Assembly (NCBI GenBank): GCA_964515755.1
Contig: CAZEVK010000002.1
Coordinates: 46,648 to 110,647 of the forward strand
Direction: 5' to 3'
Source: JAGVLN01 sp964515755
GTDB taxonomy: Bacteria; Pseudomonadota; Alphaproteobacteria; Rickettsiales; JABSSG01
Length of the DNA stretch: 64,000 nt
Part shown: in pieces, positions 17,610 through 26,261 of the stretch
Layout of the letters: every line of letters begins with the position of its first letter
Numbering within the stretch: position 1 is the stretch's first letter
The notes under the pieces: generated by a model
What the model saw: the letters and a program-made list of their open reading frames with translations, nothing else
What the model was told of the DNA's origin: nothing
Database searches by the model: none
Made by a program: the position numbers and the translations under genes

Positions 17610-17616
17610 GACATAC

Positions 17617-18216
17617 TTATTTGAACGATTTTATAATTTTTTCAAAGTCGCTGTTATTTGGAGTTTCAGATGCAGCATTAGAAGAAGAAATTGAATCAAT
17701 CAAAATATTAAAATGTTTGGCTATAGAGTGGATTAGTTCATTCATGGTATTTTTTTCTGTACCATGCTCAAAGTTACTCAAGACAAAATCAGAAACCATA
17801 TCTTTATCACCAGGATGGCTAACGCCAACACGAAGACGGTTATAATTTTGACCAACAAACCCATCAATAGATTTTAAACCATTATGCCCCCCTGTTCCTC
17901 CACCAAGTTTGGTTTTAACCTTGCCAAAAGCTAAGTCAATATCATCATGAATAACAATTACAGACGATAATGGTATTTTATAATGCTTGATAAAAGCAGC
18001 AACTGATTTGCCTGATAAATTCATGAAAGTATTTGGCTTGATGGCAATTACTTTATGATCACCGATTTCACCAGTAAAAACATCGGAATCAAATTTTTCT
18101 TTATTTGAAATTAGATCAAATTGGTCAACAATTCTGTCAATAACCATAAAACCAACATTATGACGATTATTGCGATATTGTTTACCTGGATTGCCGAGTC
18201 CTACTACTAAAAACAT
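17617..18216 (-). CDS. pth: Peptidyl-tRNA hydrolase
   Basis: A 199-residue Pth. MFLVVGLGNPGKQYRNNRHNVGFM contains the catalytic His at residue 19 and the conserved Asn. VIVIHDDIDLAFGKVKTKLGGGTGGHNGLKSI supplies the catalytic Asp near residue 92 and the GGGxxGHNGL loop, and NYNRLRVGVSHPG is also present. It releases peptides from peptidyl-tRNA that has dropped off the ribosome. The C-terminal 20 residues (SISSSNAASETPNNS) are a variable tail. It sits 23 bp after rplY, so the two form an operon. Confidence 0.96.
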   Translation of the reverse strand: MFLVVGLGNPGKQYRNNRHNVGFMVIDRIVDQFDLISNKEKFDSDVFTGEIGDHKVIAIKPNTFMNLSGKSVAAFIKHYKIPLSSVIVIHDDIDLAFGKVKTKLGGGTGGHNGLKSIDGFVGQNYNRLRVGVSHPGDKDMVSDFVLSNFEHGTEKNTMNELIHSIAKHFNILIDSISSSNAASETPNNSDFEKIIKSFK

Positions 18217-18239
18217 CCATCAACTCGTGGAAACTGAGA

Positions 18240-18911
18240 TTATTTTTTTGCGTCCTTACCAGCTGTAGGTTTTGCTCCATCAGGCTTTGCTGCATCAGTT
18301 TTTGCCGCATCTCCTGTAGCAGCTGTAGCTTCCTCTTCTTCTTTCGCTGCTTTCTTACCAACTACTTTAGCAATAGTATAGTTTGGATCAGTGATAGTAG
18401 ATTTAGCATTTTTTGGTAGAACGATGTCTTTAAAACGAATAGCTGCACCAATTTCCATGGTTGAAATATCAACTTCAACTACATTAGGAACTTCATTCGC
18501 ATCTACTACCAAGTCTAGACTACGTAATACGATATTTAATATACCACCTCGTTTTAGGCCAATTGATTTTTCACGCCCTGTAAATAATAAAGGAACTTTA
18601 ACTTTAATTTTTTCACCTTTATTTAAAAACATGAAATCAGCATGTTCAACTATATCTGTAACAGGATGTTTAAGCACAGCTTTTGGTAATACTTGATGTT
18701 TCTTACCATCCAGATTAATTTCTACCGGAGTAGAAAGGTAATCTAATTTGTTATATAAATGCTCAATATCACGACTACCAACAGAAATCATAACTTCTTT
18801 ATGACCTTTCCCATAAATAATTGCAGGAATTAAGCCTTCTCTACGCAAGCTGCGCGCTGGACCTTTGCCTGTTTTCTCTCTGATAGTTGCTTGTAATGAT
18901 AATGCCGACAT
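18240..18911 (-). CDS. rplY: 50S ribosomal protein L25 (general stress protein Ctc type)
   Basis: A 223-residue two-domain L25/TL5. The 5S-rRNA-binding N-terminal domain (MSALSLQATIREKTGKGPARSLRREGLIPAIIYG) is followed by the beta-rich Ctc domain. The last ~35 residues are an Ala/Asp/Lys-rich tail (EEEATAATGDAAKTDAAKPD) of the kind often found in alphaproteobacteria. It binds 5S rRNA in the large subunit. The start is supported by an AAGGAT ribosome-binding site and by the promoter just upstream. It is the first gene of the rplY-pth cluster. Confidence 0.96.
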   Translation of the reverse strand: MSALSLQATIREKTGKGPARSLRREGLIPAIIYGKGHKEVMISVGSRDIEHLYNKLDYLSTPVEINLDGKKHQVLPKAVLKHPVTDIVEHADFMFLNKGEKIKVKVPLLFTGREKSIGLKRGGILNIVLRSLDLVVDANEVPNVVEVDISTMEIGAAIRFKDIVLPKNAKSTITDPNYTIAKVVGKKAAKEEEEATAATGDAAKTDAAKPDGAKPTAGKDAKK

Positions 18912-18941
18912 TTTGTATCCTTATAATTTATAATTTGCAGC

Positions 18942-18970
18942 ATTATACATAAAAAAAATCAGTTAATCAA
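18942..18970 (-). promoter_or_regulatory. Sigma70-type promoter for rplY-pth
   Basis: On the minus strand TTGATT (-35, 18970-18965) and a perfect TATAAT (-10, 18947-18942) are 17 bases apart, about 30 bases before the rplY start codon. Confidence 0.72.
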
Positions 18971-19133
18971 TACCCAATTATCTAACTGTAAGGTTGTAGT
19001 AATAATATAAGCAGACTCTAAAAGAACAGACCTAATATTAATAGTTTAATTAATTTATTATATAAGTAATAACTTCTTAATCTTTTTATACTAAAATTAA
19101 AGTTTAAGTTAAATTAGTCACAGTATATAGATT

Positions 19134-20354
19134 ATGTCTAAAGATAAAACCAAAGAGAATCTTACTCAACTGCTCTTAGGTGTCATGACCGTAATTTATA
19201 CAATCCAGCGTTCAACAGCAGCATATGATGCTGTCGTTGATAATATAATGAATGCGCAAAAGGCTCTACTGATAGGAATGGCAGATCAGGCACTTCCACC
19301 TCAAAATAATGCAGTCAGAGAATATACTCTTGAAGATGCAACTAGAGAAACCTTAGAAGAATACGTTAGTATAAAGCCAAATTTTCTTACAAGTATAGAG
19401 AAAACTTTTTACAATGAACTAGAAACTCTACAAAATAATTTTCATTTTCATACTGAAAAAATTAAAGGTGTAACTAAAATAGCCCCAACTTTAGAAGATA
19501 GCATATTACTTTTTCCTAATTTATTACTGGCACCTGACGCTCTAACGCAGTTAAATGAAATAACAGAAAAATTAGTTCGTAGTACCGCTTCTGTTTCTTC
19601 AAAAAATAACAATGCAGAGAAAATTTTAATAGCTGTCAAAGCTGGTGGATTTACTGCTATGGGTTACAGTATGATAAATATGTACCGGCTTGGTAAACAG
19701 ATAGCACGCATCACAGGGATTGAGATAAAAGATAGGATGTCAGCATCTTCGCTCGCATCCAGCCTTATGATACATAACAGCTACAAGACATTAGTAAAAT
19801 TGCCGACACACTTAGCTAGAATAACTACTGCCAGTATGCTGGCATTTGCTAGCGGAACACTAAGCGGTATAATTAATGAAGATGCCAACCTTGGGTTAAA
19901 AACAGATAAATTGGAAGAATTAACCAAAAGTACATTTAGTGATTACGTTAAATTAGCCTCAGATACAGCATTATCGGCAATTAATGACTGGCTTAAAGCT
20001 TATCAATTTCAGAAAGATAAATTGAAAAAATTGGATGAAAAACTTACTTTAGAAGAAGGTATTGTAAAAGTTATGACAGAAAAACCATGGAAAAATCCTT
20101 CAGAACTACTAATGCGCAAAACCATGGAAGAAGCAACTACAATTAAACCAATACTTAATGCCACCAAAGCTGGAATAACTGCAACTAAAGCTACAATATT
20201 TTCTACTGCCTTTAAACTTGGAAAATTTACCGGAAGAACCATATCATGGTTAGTATCCGGAAAAACTCAAGAAAAAACAGAGACAGCAGCTCATGTGACA
20301 CCTATAACGACACCAAGCAAACTACACACCACAACTCACCTTAGTAAAGGATAA
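19134..20354 (+). CDS. Unrecognised helical protein, first of a gene pair
   Basis: A 406-residue protein without recognisable family. It is mostly helical: a short hydrophobic N-terminal stretch (TQLLLGVMTVIYTI, about 10-25), charged helices (about 85-135), then alternating hydrophobic helices with small residues (about 165-250, GGFTAMGYSMINMYRLGKQI and ITTASMLAFASGTLSGI). The C-terminus is Thr/Lys-rich (KTETAAHVTPITTPSKLHTT). No secretion signal is obvious. Its stop is 3 bases before the next start, so the two genes are surely co-expressed and may work together. The context of neighbouring effector-like genes suggests a host-directed or membrane-active role, which is inference. Confidence 0.6.
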   Translation: MSKDKTKENLTQLLLGVMTVIYTIQRSTAAYDAVVDNIMNAQKALLIGMADQALPPQNNAVREYTLEDATRETLEEYVSIKPNFLTSIEKTFYNELETLQNNFHFHTEKIKGVTKIAPTLEDSILLFPNLLLAPDALTQLNEITEKLVRSTASVSSKNNNAEKILIAVKAGGFTAMGYSMINMYRLGKQIARITGIEIKDRMSASSLASSLMIHNSYKTLVKLPTHLARITTASMLAFASGTLSGIINEDANLGLKTDKLEELTKSTFSDYVKLASDTALSAINDWLKAYQFQKDKLKKLDEKLTLEEGIVKVMTEKPWKNPSELLMRKTMEEATTIKPILNATKAGITATKATIFSTAFKLGKFTGRTISWLVSGKTQEKTETAAHVTPITTPSKLHTTTHLSKG

Positions 20355-20357
20355 AAA

Positions 20358-20723
20358 ATGAAAGAAAAAAAACTTGAAGATGCTTTGAATGATGTTAAAA
20401 CACTATGTTTCAATGGCCCGGACGGAGGAGCAACATTTCTGCGTGTAGCCTCTGACGTATCTCTGCCCGAAGCCCATATTGATAATATGTACAGTAGAAT
20501 AAATAAAGCTTTTCATGATAAATTAGATGCAGCAAATGTACTGGTTGAAGCACTACAAACTGTACGTATCGCATGCAAAGCAGATAATAAAGCAAAAGAA
20601 TTAGTAGAACGTGAGATAGAATCATTAATTAAGCTTCAAGCAACTAAAGATTTGTTAGCAGGTTCAAATCGATTTCAACAATTAACTGAATCTGTTTCTA
20701 TGAAGAATAAAAAGTCTTTATGA
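20358..20723 (+). CDS. Small helical protein, second of the pair
   Basis: A 121-residue all-helical protein that I do not recognise (DALNDVKTLCFNGPDGGATF, then long amphipathic helices to ELVEREIESLIKLQATKDLL). It is acidic to neutral overall with no membrane segment. The size and tight coupling (3-base gap) to the larger partner upstream would suit a dedicated chaperone or antidote, but nothing in the sequence proves that. Confidence 0.58.
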   Translation: MKEKKLEDALNDVKTLCFNGPDGGATFLRVASDVSLPEAHIDNMYSRINKAFHDKLDAANVLVEALQTVRIACKADNKAKELVEREIESLIKLQATKDLLAGSNRFQQLTESVSMKNKKSL

Positions 20724-20763
20724 AGATCTTTTTATAAGAATCTGTAAAGTTCATTTACTTACT

Positions 20764-23208
20764 TTAATGCAAACAATCTATTCCTACTTCTCCTAAAACC
20801 AGAGTTTCACTTTGTACATGTAATTCATAATCAAAGAATTTCTCTCTTACACAAGAGGTACCGTCTTCATTTTTATCCTGATGCCATACCACCAAAACAA
20901 CTGATTCAGCTAAACAAGAATTCTTAATCTGATCCATAAGTAAACTACGTGCACCAGGATCAAGAGGACCAAATGTTTCATCCATTATTAGAACTTTTGG
21001 ACAATCAAGTTGAGGTTTGATCATAAATAGTTTTTTCTTTTGCCCACCACTCATATCTTTCAAATCATCTCTGACCTCGTAAATGTCTTTGCTGATGAAA
21101 GGCTCTTTAAATAGTTGTAGTGTATTAATAAAGTCTACAATCCTACCTTCATGGCCTGGAAGTAGGTTGTTAGTTGAATTCGGATGCAGAATAAGACCGA
21201 TTAAACTCGAGTTAAAAGGAATATAATCTTTTTGTGGAATCATTGCGATTGAGTGACCAGGATAAATAATCTCACCGCCAGTAACATTAAAGCTTAGATC
21301 TGCAATATGATCAAACACATATTTCAATAAAGTAGTAATAGAAGATTTTCCGCTTCCATTCTCTCCAGTCACAGCATAAATCTTTCCCGTATATAGTTTT
21401 AATTTTTCAATATGCAAGTGAATCTGCTTTTCTTTATTGCCACGAGTAAAATCTAGATTTGAAATAGTAAGGGCATCAGCATTTGCGTCAATTTCATAGT
21501 TTATTGTAGCTATAGTGTTGTTGCCAGAATCTATTAATTTAGCCAATTCATTAAGTCTATTTAACGCTGATTCAACATTTTCATTAGTAGCAATGTTTTT
21601 GCTTTTAAATAATATCGCATTACTTGTTTCCTGTAGAGCTCTGGCATAGAGAAACAATTCATCTTTTTGAATAATTCCGCCTTTATTAAGCAAATACCCT
21701 ACCAATACATATAAGCCTTTATATAATACCTCACCAGTATAAAAATCTGTTCCTACAGTATTTAAGCTATCAAATAATTCTTCTAATAATGCATTATTAT
21801 GCTTACATTGTTGTAGTTTGTTCCATTCTTCGCGTGCATACTCTAATCCATGTTTTTGGCTAATAGTAATAGCACTTTCCTTATCATAAGTAGTAGTCTT
21901 ATCGAATGCTGATTCACATTTAGATTTTTGGTTTTCATAGGATTGTTTTAATTGAGCTAAATAAGTAAATATTTTACTTACACCAGAATCTATAAAAACG
22001 ATTGCTATTAACCCGGCAGCAGTTAATAAATCTACATTACCTAGCTGAATTATTTTAGGCACCCCAAATATTGATAATTTAATAACTTCAAAGTCATAAG
22101 CAACAGTTTCAACGTCATTCAAATATGATTGAACAGTGTAGTTACTTTTTGCACCTTGAATAAAATTATCTTCAACCAATAAGTTATCTAAAAGATTTTT
22201 TTGGACCAAATTGATAATTTGATTTTGATTATAAATATCTACACTCAACTTTGCTAATCTAAAAGCTGTATACGGGATAGTTACTTTAAGCACATAGCTT
22301 ATGGACATCATAACAAACTTTGTGAATTCTGCTGTTCTTAAGGTTGGGTTGTTTTGATAAGCAATTGCAACTACTTGATTATCTAATTCTTGGCATTTTC
22401 TTAAAAAATAGTTACCAAAAAACCCTAAAAAAAGCTCCATATTCACGGTATAAATCAAATAATGTTGTAGAGCCAAATTAAACTTTTCCGGATTTACAAA
22501 TTTGGTAATAGTATAATAAGATTTTTTGAAATGATCAGGTGTAAATAATTGATCTAAAATTTTAGGCTCAAAGTCAGATAAAATTGCACCTGTTGCACTG
22601 CTTACGCCAAGGACTATTACAGGATTTATATTTAATTTATGAGCAATACTATTTGCGACTAATGTTCCAGATAGCATCCAGTTTGCACAGTTTTCACAAT
22701 AATTTGATGAAACATCAATTACAGTTGTAACTACAGTAAGGACAATCGTTAATGGCTTAGGAACATTAGTAAATCCACAAATCGTATAGCTGACTGTTGG
22801 AAGCACAATATATTTTAAATTACCCGTTCGCCATGCATGATTTGCTAGTGCAACTCCACTACTTGCAACAGCTATATTAAGCACATTGTTAGTATTTACC
22901 AGGTTTTGTTTATATAAAAACAAACCAATAACTGGAAAGTAACTTAAACTATAATCTTTTAAGTGATAATTGTTTACTCCATATTCGACGCCAGCAGCAA
23001 TAGTTGCAAGTACTCCACCCTCAAGCAAACGTATAGAAATATTTTCATTTGCTTTCATGGGCGTAAAAGTACGAAAAGCTATGAATGAAAGCGGAAATGT
23101 AACATAGTTAGAATAGTCATACCATAATTTAGCAATATAGTTTTGTGTAGATCTATAAAATGAGTAGTGCCCATCGTTATTTTCTAAATTATGTGTATTT
23201 TCACTCAT
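20764..23208 (-). CDS. ABC transporter-like membrane protein with C-terminal ATPase
   Basis: An 814-residue protein. The N-terminal ~300 residues contain many hydrophobic helices (for example VLATIAAGVEYGV, PLTIVLTVVTTVIDV, PVIVLGVSSATGAIL). A second membrane-like region (about 310-430, LTAAGLIAIVFIDSGV) follows, then a linker. The ABC ATPase occupies about residues 580-800, with Walker A GENGSGKSSITTLL (~614), Q-loop IPQKDY, signature MSGGQKKKL (~719), Walker B VLIMDETFGPLD (~740) and H-loop VVWHQD (~772). All catalytic motifs are intact. Half-transporters usually have six helices and about 600 residues, so the long N-terminal extension is odd. The ATPase resembles the ABCD/YddA type, but the substrate is unknown. 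Confidence 0.75.
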   Translation of the reverse strand: MSENTHNLENNDGHYSFYRSTQNYIAKLWYDYSNYVTFPLSFIAFRTFTPMKANENISIRLLEGGVLATIAAGVEYGVNNYHLKDYSLSYFPVIGLFLYKQNLVNTNNVLNIAVASSGVALANHAWRTGNLKYIVLPTVSYTICGFTNVPKPLTIVLTVVTTVIDVSSNYCENCANWMLSGTLVANSIAHKLNINPVIVLGVSSATGAILSDFEPKILDQLFTPDHFKKSYYTITKFVNPEKFNLALQHYLIYTVNMELFLGFFGNYFLRKCQELDNQVVAIAYQNNPTLRTAEFTKFVMMSISYVLKVTIPYTAFRLAKLSVDIYNQNQIINLVQKNLLDNLLVEDNFIQGAKSNYTVQSYLNDVETVAYDFEVIKLSIFGVPKIIQLGNVDLLTAAGLIAIVFIDSGVSKIFTYLAQLKQSYENQKSKCESAFDKTTTYDKESAITISQKHGLEYAREEWNKLQQCKHNNALLEELFDSLNTVGTDFYTGEVLYKGLYVLVGYLLNKGGIIQKDELFLYARALQETSNAILFKSKNIATNENVESALNRLNELAKLIDSGNNTIATINYEIDANADALTISNLDFTRGNKEKQIHLHIEKLKLYTGKIYAVTGENGSGKSSITTLLKYVFDHIADLSFNVTGGEIIYPGHSIAMIPQKDYIPFNSSLIGLILHPNSTNNLLPGHEGRIVDFINTLQLFKEPFISKDIYEVRDDLKDMSGGQKKKLFMIKPQLDCPKVLIMDETFGPLDPGARSLLMDQIKNSCLAESVVLVVWHQDKNEDGTSCVREKFFDYELHVQSETLVLGEVGIDCLH

Positions 23209-23287
23209 ATTTGTTTTATAGCACTAAATATAAAATATTATAATTATAAAAATTATAAAATTCTCTTAATCGGATAGTTAAAAATTG

Positions 23288-24070
23288 TTAAACTGATTTT
23301 GGCGGTATAAACTCTCGAGCTTCCCGACGTTTACGCTCTATAGTAGAAAATGTTGTCGGAACTTGCGGTGCATTTATTATAGAGCCAGCACTAACGCTTA
23401 CATCATTAAATAAATCAGGTATTTTAGCTGCTTTTGAATCAACTGCTTTGACTGGCTCTTGCGTTTGTATACTTGGTGTTTTTTCCTTATTTTCTTCTAA
23501 CTCAGCACTAAGCGAATTAAGTCTTTCTTGAGTTTTTTGTTTCCAAGATTCATGCCATGCATCGGGCAATATCATCCCTAATAATTTATCCCACTGTCTA
23601 GCTTTTTCTTGCTCTTTCTCTAACTCTTTTTCTTTCTCTTTTTTTCGTTCTAGTTCTAAATAACGTCTTTCTAATTCTTTTTGTTTAGCTAGCTCTTGCT
23701 CACGCACTTTTTGATCTTGCTGCATAGCCTGCGCATAAGCACCCATTTTTTGAGAAATTTGTCCAATTTGCTTTTGCATAGACGACAATTTTTCTTGTAA
23801 CTCTTTATTTTCACCACCTGAAGCTTTAAGCTGATTTTCTATTTCCCGAGCACAAGTATTAAGTCCATGTGACATCTCTTTATATAGACCAACTGCATGT
23901 GCAATTCTGGCTTTTTCAATACGTGGATCGTCAAGATTATATCCCTTAGCTTTTAACTTATCGTTAAAGCGATGTTTTTGATTATCTATTTCGCTTTCTA
24001 ATCTTCCCTCTAGCTCGCTACCGACCGGCAAGTTTTTAACTAGATCAAAAAGTTTAGATAATTGTAACAT
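23288..24070 (-). CDS. Coiled-coil protein, effector-like
   Basis: A 260-residue, highly charged protein with no known domain. A long coiled coil spans about residues 70-175: ENKELQEKLSSMQKQIGQIS, then QELAKQKELERRYLELERK and repeated KEKELEKEQEK. The C-terminal ~70 residues are Pro/Ser/Thr-rich and end FIPPKSV. There is no signal peptide or membrane segment. An AGGAGG lies 5 bases upstream of the ATG. A promoter with TTAACC and TATAAT lies 34-63 bases upstream, and its TTAACC element is shared with several other effector-like genes here. It is a plausible substrate of a type IV secretion system, by inference only. Confidence 0.62.
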   Translation of the reverse strand: MLQLSKLFDLVKNLPVGSELEGRLESEIDNQKHRFNDKLKAKGYNLDDPRIEKARIAHAVGLYKEMSHGLNTCAREIENQLKASGGENKELQEKLSSMQKQIGQISQKMGAYAQAMQQDQKVREQELAKQKELERRYLELERKKEKEKELEKEQEKARQWDKLLGMILPDAWHESWKQKTQERLNSLSAELEENKEKTPSIQTQEPVKAVDSKAAKIPDLFNDVSVSAGSIINAPQVPTTFSTIERKRREAREFIPPKSV

Positions 24071-24103
24071 TAATGCCTCCTAAAATTTGTATAATGTTAA
24101 CAT

Positions 24104-24133
24104 ATTATAGATAAATAATTAAAAAATGGTTAA
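24104..24133 (-). promoter_or_regulatory. Promoter with GTTAACC -35-like element
   Basis: On the minus strand TTAACC (24133-24128) is followed after 18 bases by a perfect -10 TATAAT (24109-24104), 34 bases before the coiled-coil gene. The same GTTAAC(C/T) element occurs at similar positions before the genes starting at 32496, 33486, 34883 and 36264 (the last as ATTAACT). Confidence 0.55.
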
Positions 24134-24353
24134 CATATTGCTTTAAACATTCTTAATTAAGGGTAGATAAGAGTTTGAAATTATTTTTAAAACTGAATTT
24201 CACTTTTATAAAAATGACGAAGTAGAATGATAAAATAATAGATTTTTATATTAAAATAATATTGTGTAAACAAGGAAAATATTGACCTTGCTATTATCAC
24301 TACATGTTATCATTATCATTACATAAACTCACTTACTAAGAATTTTAAATTTA

Positions 24354-24383
24354 TTGACAACTTTATAGAGAGAGTAATATTCT
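24354..24383 (+). promoter_or_regulatory. Sigma70-type promoter for the 556-residue protein gene
   Basis: A perfect -35 TTGACA (24354-24359) and TATTCT (24378-24383) are 18 bases apart, about 55 bases before the ATG at 24438. The rest of the 367-bp gap between the divergent genes has no reading frame. Confidence 0.5.
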
Positions 24384-24437
24384 TGTATTAAGCCTCAGAC
24401 ATAAGGTGATAGTTTTTAATTTAAAAGCCAAAAAAGA

Positions 24438-26108
24438 ATGATAAGTGAACAACAAAAACCTCTAATTGACCAATATTTATTGGCAAAAAATTACTCGAGT
24501 GTTGTTGACATCATTGTTAGAAACACTGATCCAGAAAACGATAAACATTCTATCACTCTAGCTTATATGATGAAGTTTTTGCCAACCAAAAACCTCAATA
24601 TAGCTACTATTACTAAACTTGCAGAAATTTTTGATACAAATGAAAATGCACCAGCGGCAACATTAGAAGCTGCTTATGCAACTTTCTGTGAACAATCAGG
24701 TATTTATTCCGAAGAATCTAAACCTCTTACCGCAGCTGATATAGAAACAAAAAAAATCGATAGCGCATTAAAATCAGTAGCTGGCTTAGAACATGAAGAG
24801 AAAATAAAAACTCTTGCTGCTACTATGTCATTTGAAGGGATAGGGAAAAATATAAAAATTTTGAAAGAAAGGCTACAACCGGCTTTACAAACTCATCAAA
24901 TTGATCGTAACCTTTTGGATCAATTATCCATATTTAAAGAGGTACTTGCACAAAAAGAAGGCGTTAAAAAGGATTTCACTGTCTGGGATAAAGAAGTAAG
25001 TTTAGATGAAGTAGAAACTAGAAAGCCTGTGCGAATAGTTGAAGGTTTAGATTTAATGAAAGAATTACAAACAACATACCTAGGAACATTAGCTTCACCA
25101 GCAGATGACAACCAAGTAAGCCAATTATTATTTTTACAATCAAATAATTACTTGAGCAAAAAAGAAATGACCACTGAAGAAGCCGATATTACTTCCAATA
25201 CCACAGCTGAACAGTTAGTAAAAAATACTCGTACAAAAATTACAGCTAAAGACCCTATAAAAGGCGATGACATGTGGTGGACTGATGATAAAGAATATAC
25301 ATTCTCAAATGGCTCCAAAATTATTCAAAGTAAAAACGATGATCATTCTACTTACAACTTCTTAACTGAAGGTGACAAAAAAGGAATGACATACACTTTA
25401 TCTGTACATAGAGTTGATGCTCATGGAAAATTATTACCTAATGCATATGATTTAGTTCAATATGTAGATGGTGAGCCAATCGCAATGATTTCATCAACTG
25501 AAGGATATAGCGCGATAAAAAATTATGATTTTATAGCAGCTCAAATAAAATTAATTAAAAATCAAGATTTTTCAATATTGAAAACTCCTGCAGTAGAACA
25601 AGCTCCTGCTAGAGCTGAAGAAAAAGCCGTTGCAGTAGAGGCACCTGCTGTATCAGAAGCTGTTGTTGAAACAGTATCAACTCCTACCATAGCAACTGAA
25701 CCTGTAATTATAACTCCTGATACAGAGGTTACAGAAGAAGTTACGACGCAAGTTGACCCTGTAAAGCTAAAACCAGTAAAAACTGACACTAAAGAGCTCG
25801 AAACAAATACTGCGGCAAAGTCTGAAGCTGTAAAAACAGAACCTAAAACTGTAATACCAGATACTAAAGAGCTTGAAACAAGTGCTACTGTAAAATCCGA
25901 AACTGCAAAAATAGAACCAACAGCTGATACTAAAGGACTTGAAGCAAAGCCTGCTGCAAAACCAGAAAATATAAAGACAGAAACAATGCTAATTGATAAA
26001 AACACGCAAACAGCTCTTGATACTATTCGTAGTAAGCTACAGAATATTGACCCACTCAATACTCAATCAGCACCTAAAAAGGACGAAGCAAGCAAAGGCA
26101 GACATTAA
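24438..26108 (+). CDS. Large orphan protein with C-terminal degenerate repeats
   Basis: A 556-residue protein that I do not recognise. Residues ~1-180 are helical. A mixed region (about 270-370) contains MWWTDDKEYTFSNGSK and THRVDAHG-like patches. The C-terminal ~170 residues are low-complexity Ala/Val/Thr/Glu/Lys, with three imperfect repeats that start with DTKELE/DTKGLE at about residues 449, 474 and 496 (units of 25 and 22 residues). There is no signal peptide or membrane helix. A promoter sits upstream and no terminator was found. The modular build (globular N-terminus plus charged repeat tail) is common among secreted effectors of intracellular bacteria, but the function is unknown. Confidence 0.6.
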   Translation: MISEQQKPLIDQYLLAKNYSSVVDIIVRNTDPENDKHSITLAYMMKFLPTKNLNIATITKLAEIFDTNENAPAATLEAAYATFCEQSGIYSEESKPLTAADIETKKIDSALKSVAGLEHEEKIKTLAATMSFEGIGKNIKILKERLQPALQTHQIDRNLLDQLSIFKEVLAQKEGVKKDFTVWDKEVSLDEVETRKPVRIVEGLDLMKELQTTYLGTLASPADDNQVSQLLFLQSNNYLSKKEMTTEEADITSNTTAEQLVKNTRTKITAKDPIKGDDMWWTDDKEYTFSNGSKIIQSKNDDHSTYNFLTEGDKKGMTYTLSVHRVDAHGKLLPNAYDLVQYVDGEPIAMISSTEGYSAIKNYDFIAAQIKLIKNQDFSILKTPAVEQAPARAEEKAVAVEAPAVSEAVVETVSTPTIATEPVIITPDTEVTEEVTTQVDPVKLKPVKTDTKELETNTAAKSEAVKTEPKTVIPDTKELETSATVKSETAKIEPTADTKGLEAKPAAKPENIKTETMLIDKNTQTALDTIRSKLQNIDPLNTQSAPKKDEASKGRH

Positions 26109-26261
26109 ATCAAATTGATTCTAGAACTATATTATTATTGTATAAAAAACAAAATATTACCTACTAATTTTGTTTGAGATAATTCAGCAAAATACTTTAA
26201 GAAAAATTTTTGTAATTATAATTATATAGTATTAATATTTAGTATAAAGTGCCACACATGC

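Noticed and set aside
25562..26059. 165-codon frame antisense to the repeat tail of the 556-residue protein
   Set aside because: Ser/Val/Thr-rich mirror of the low-complexity repeats; no start signals.
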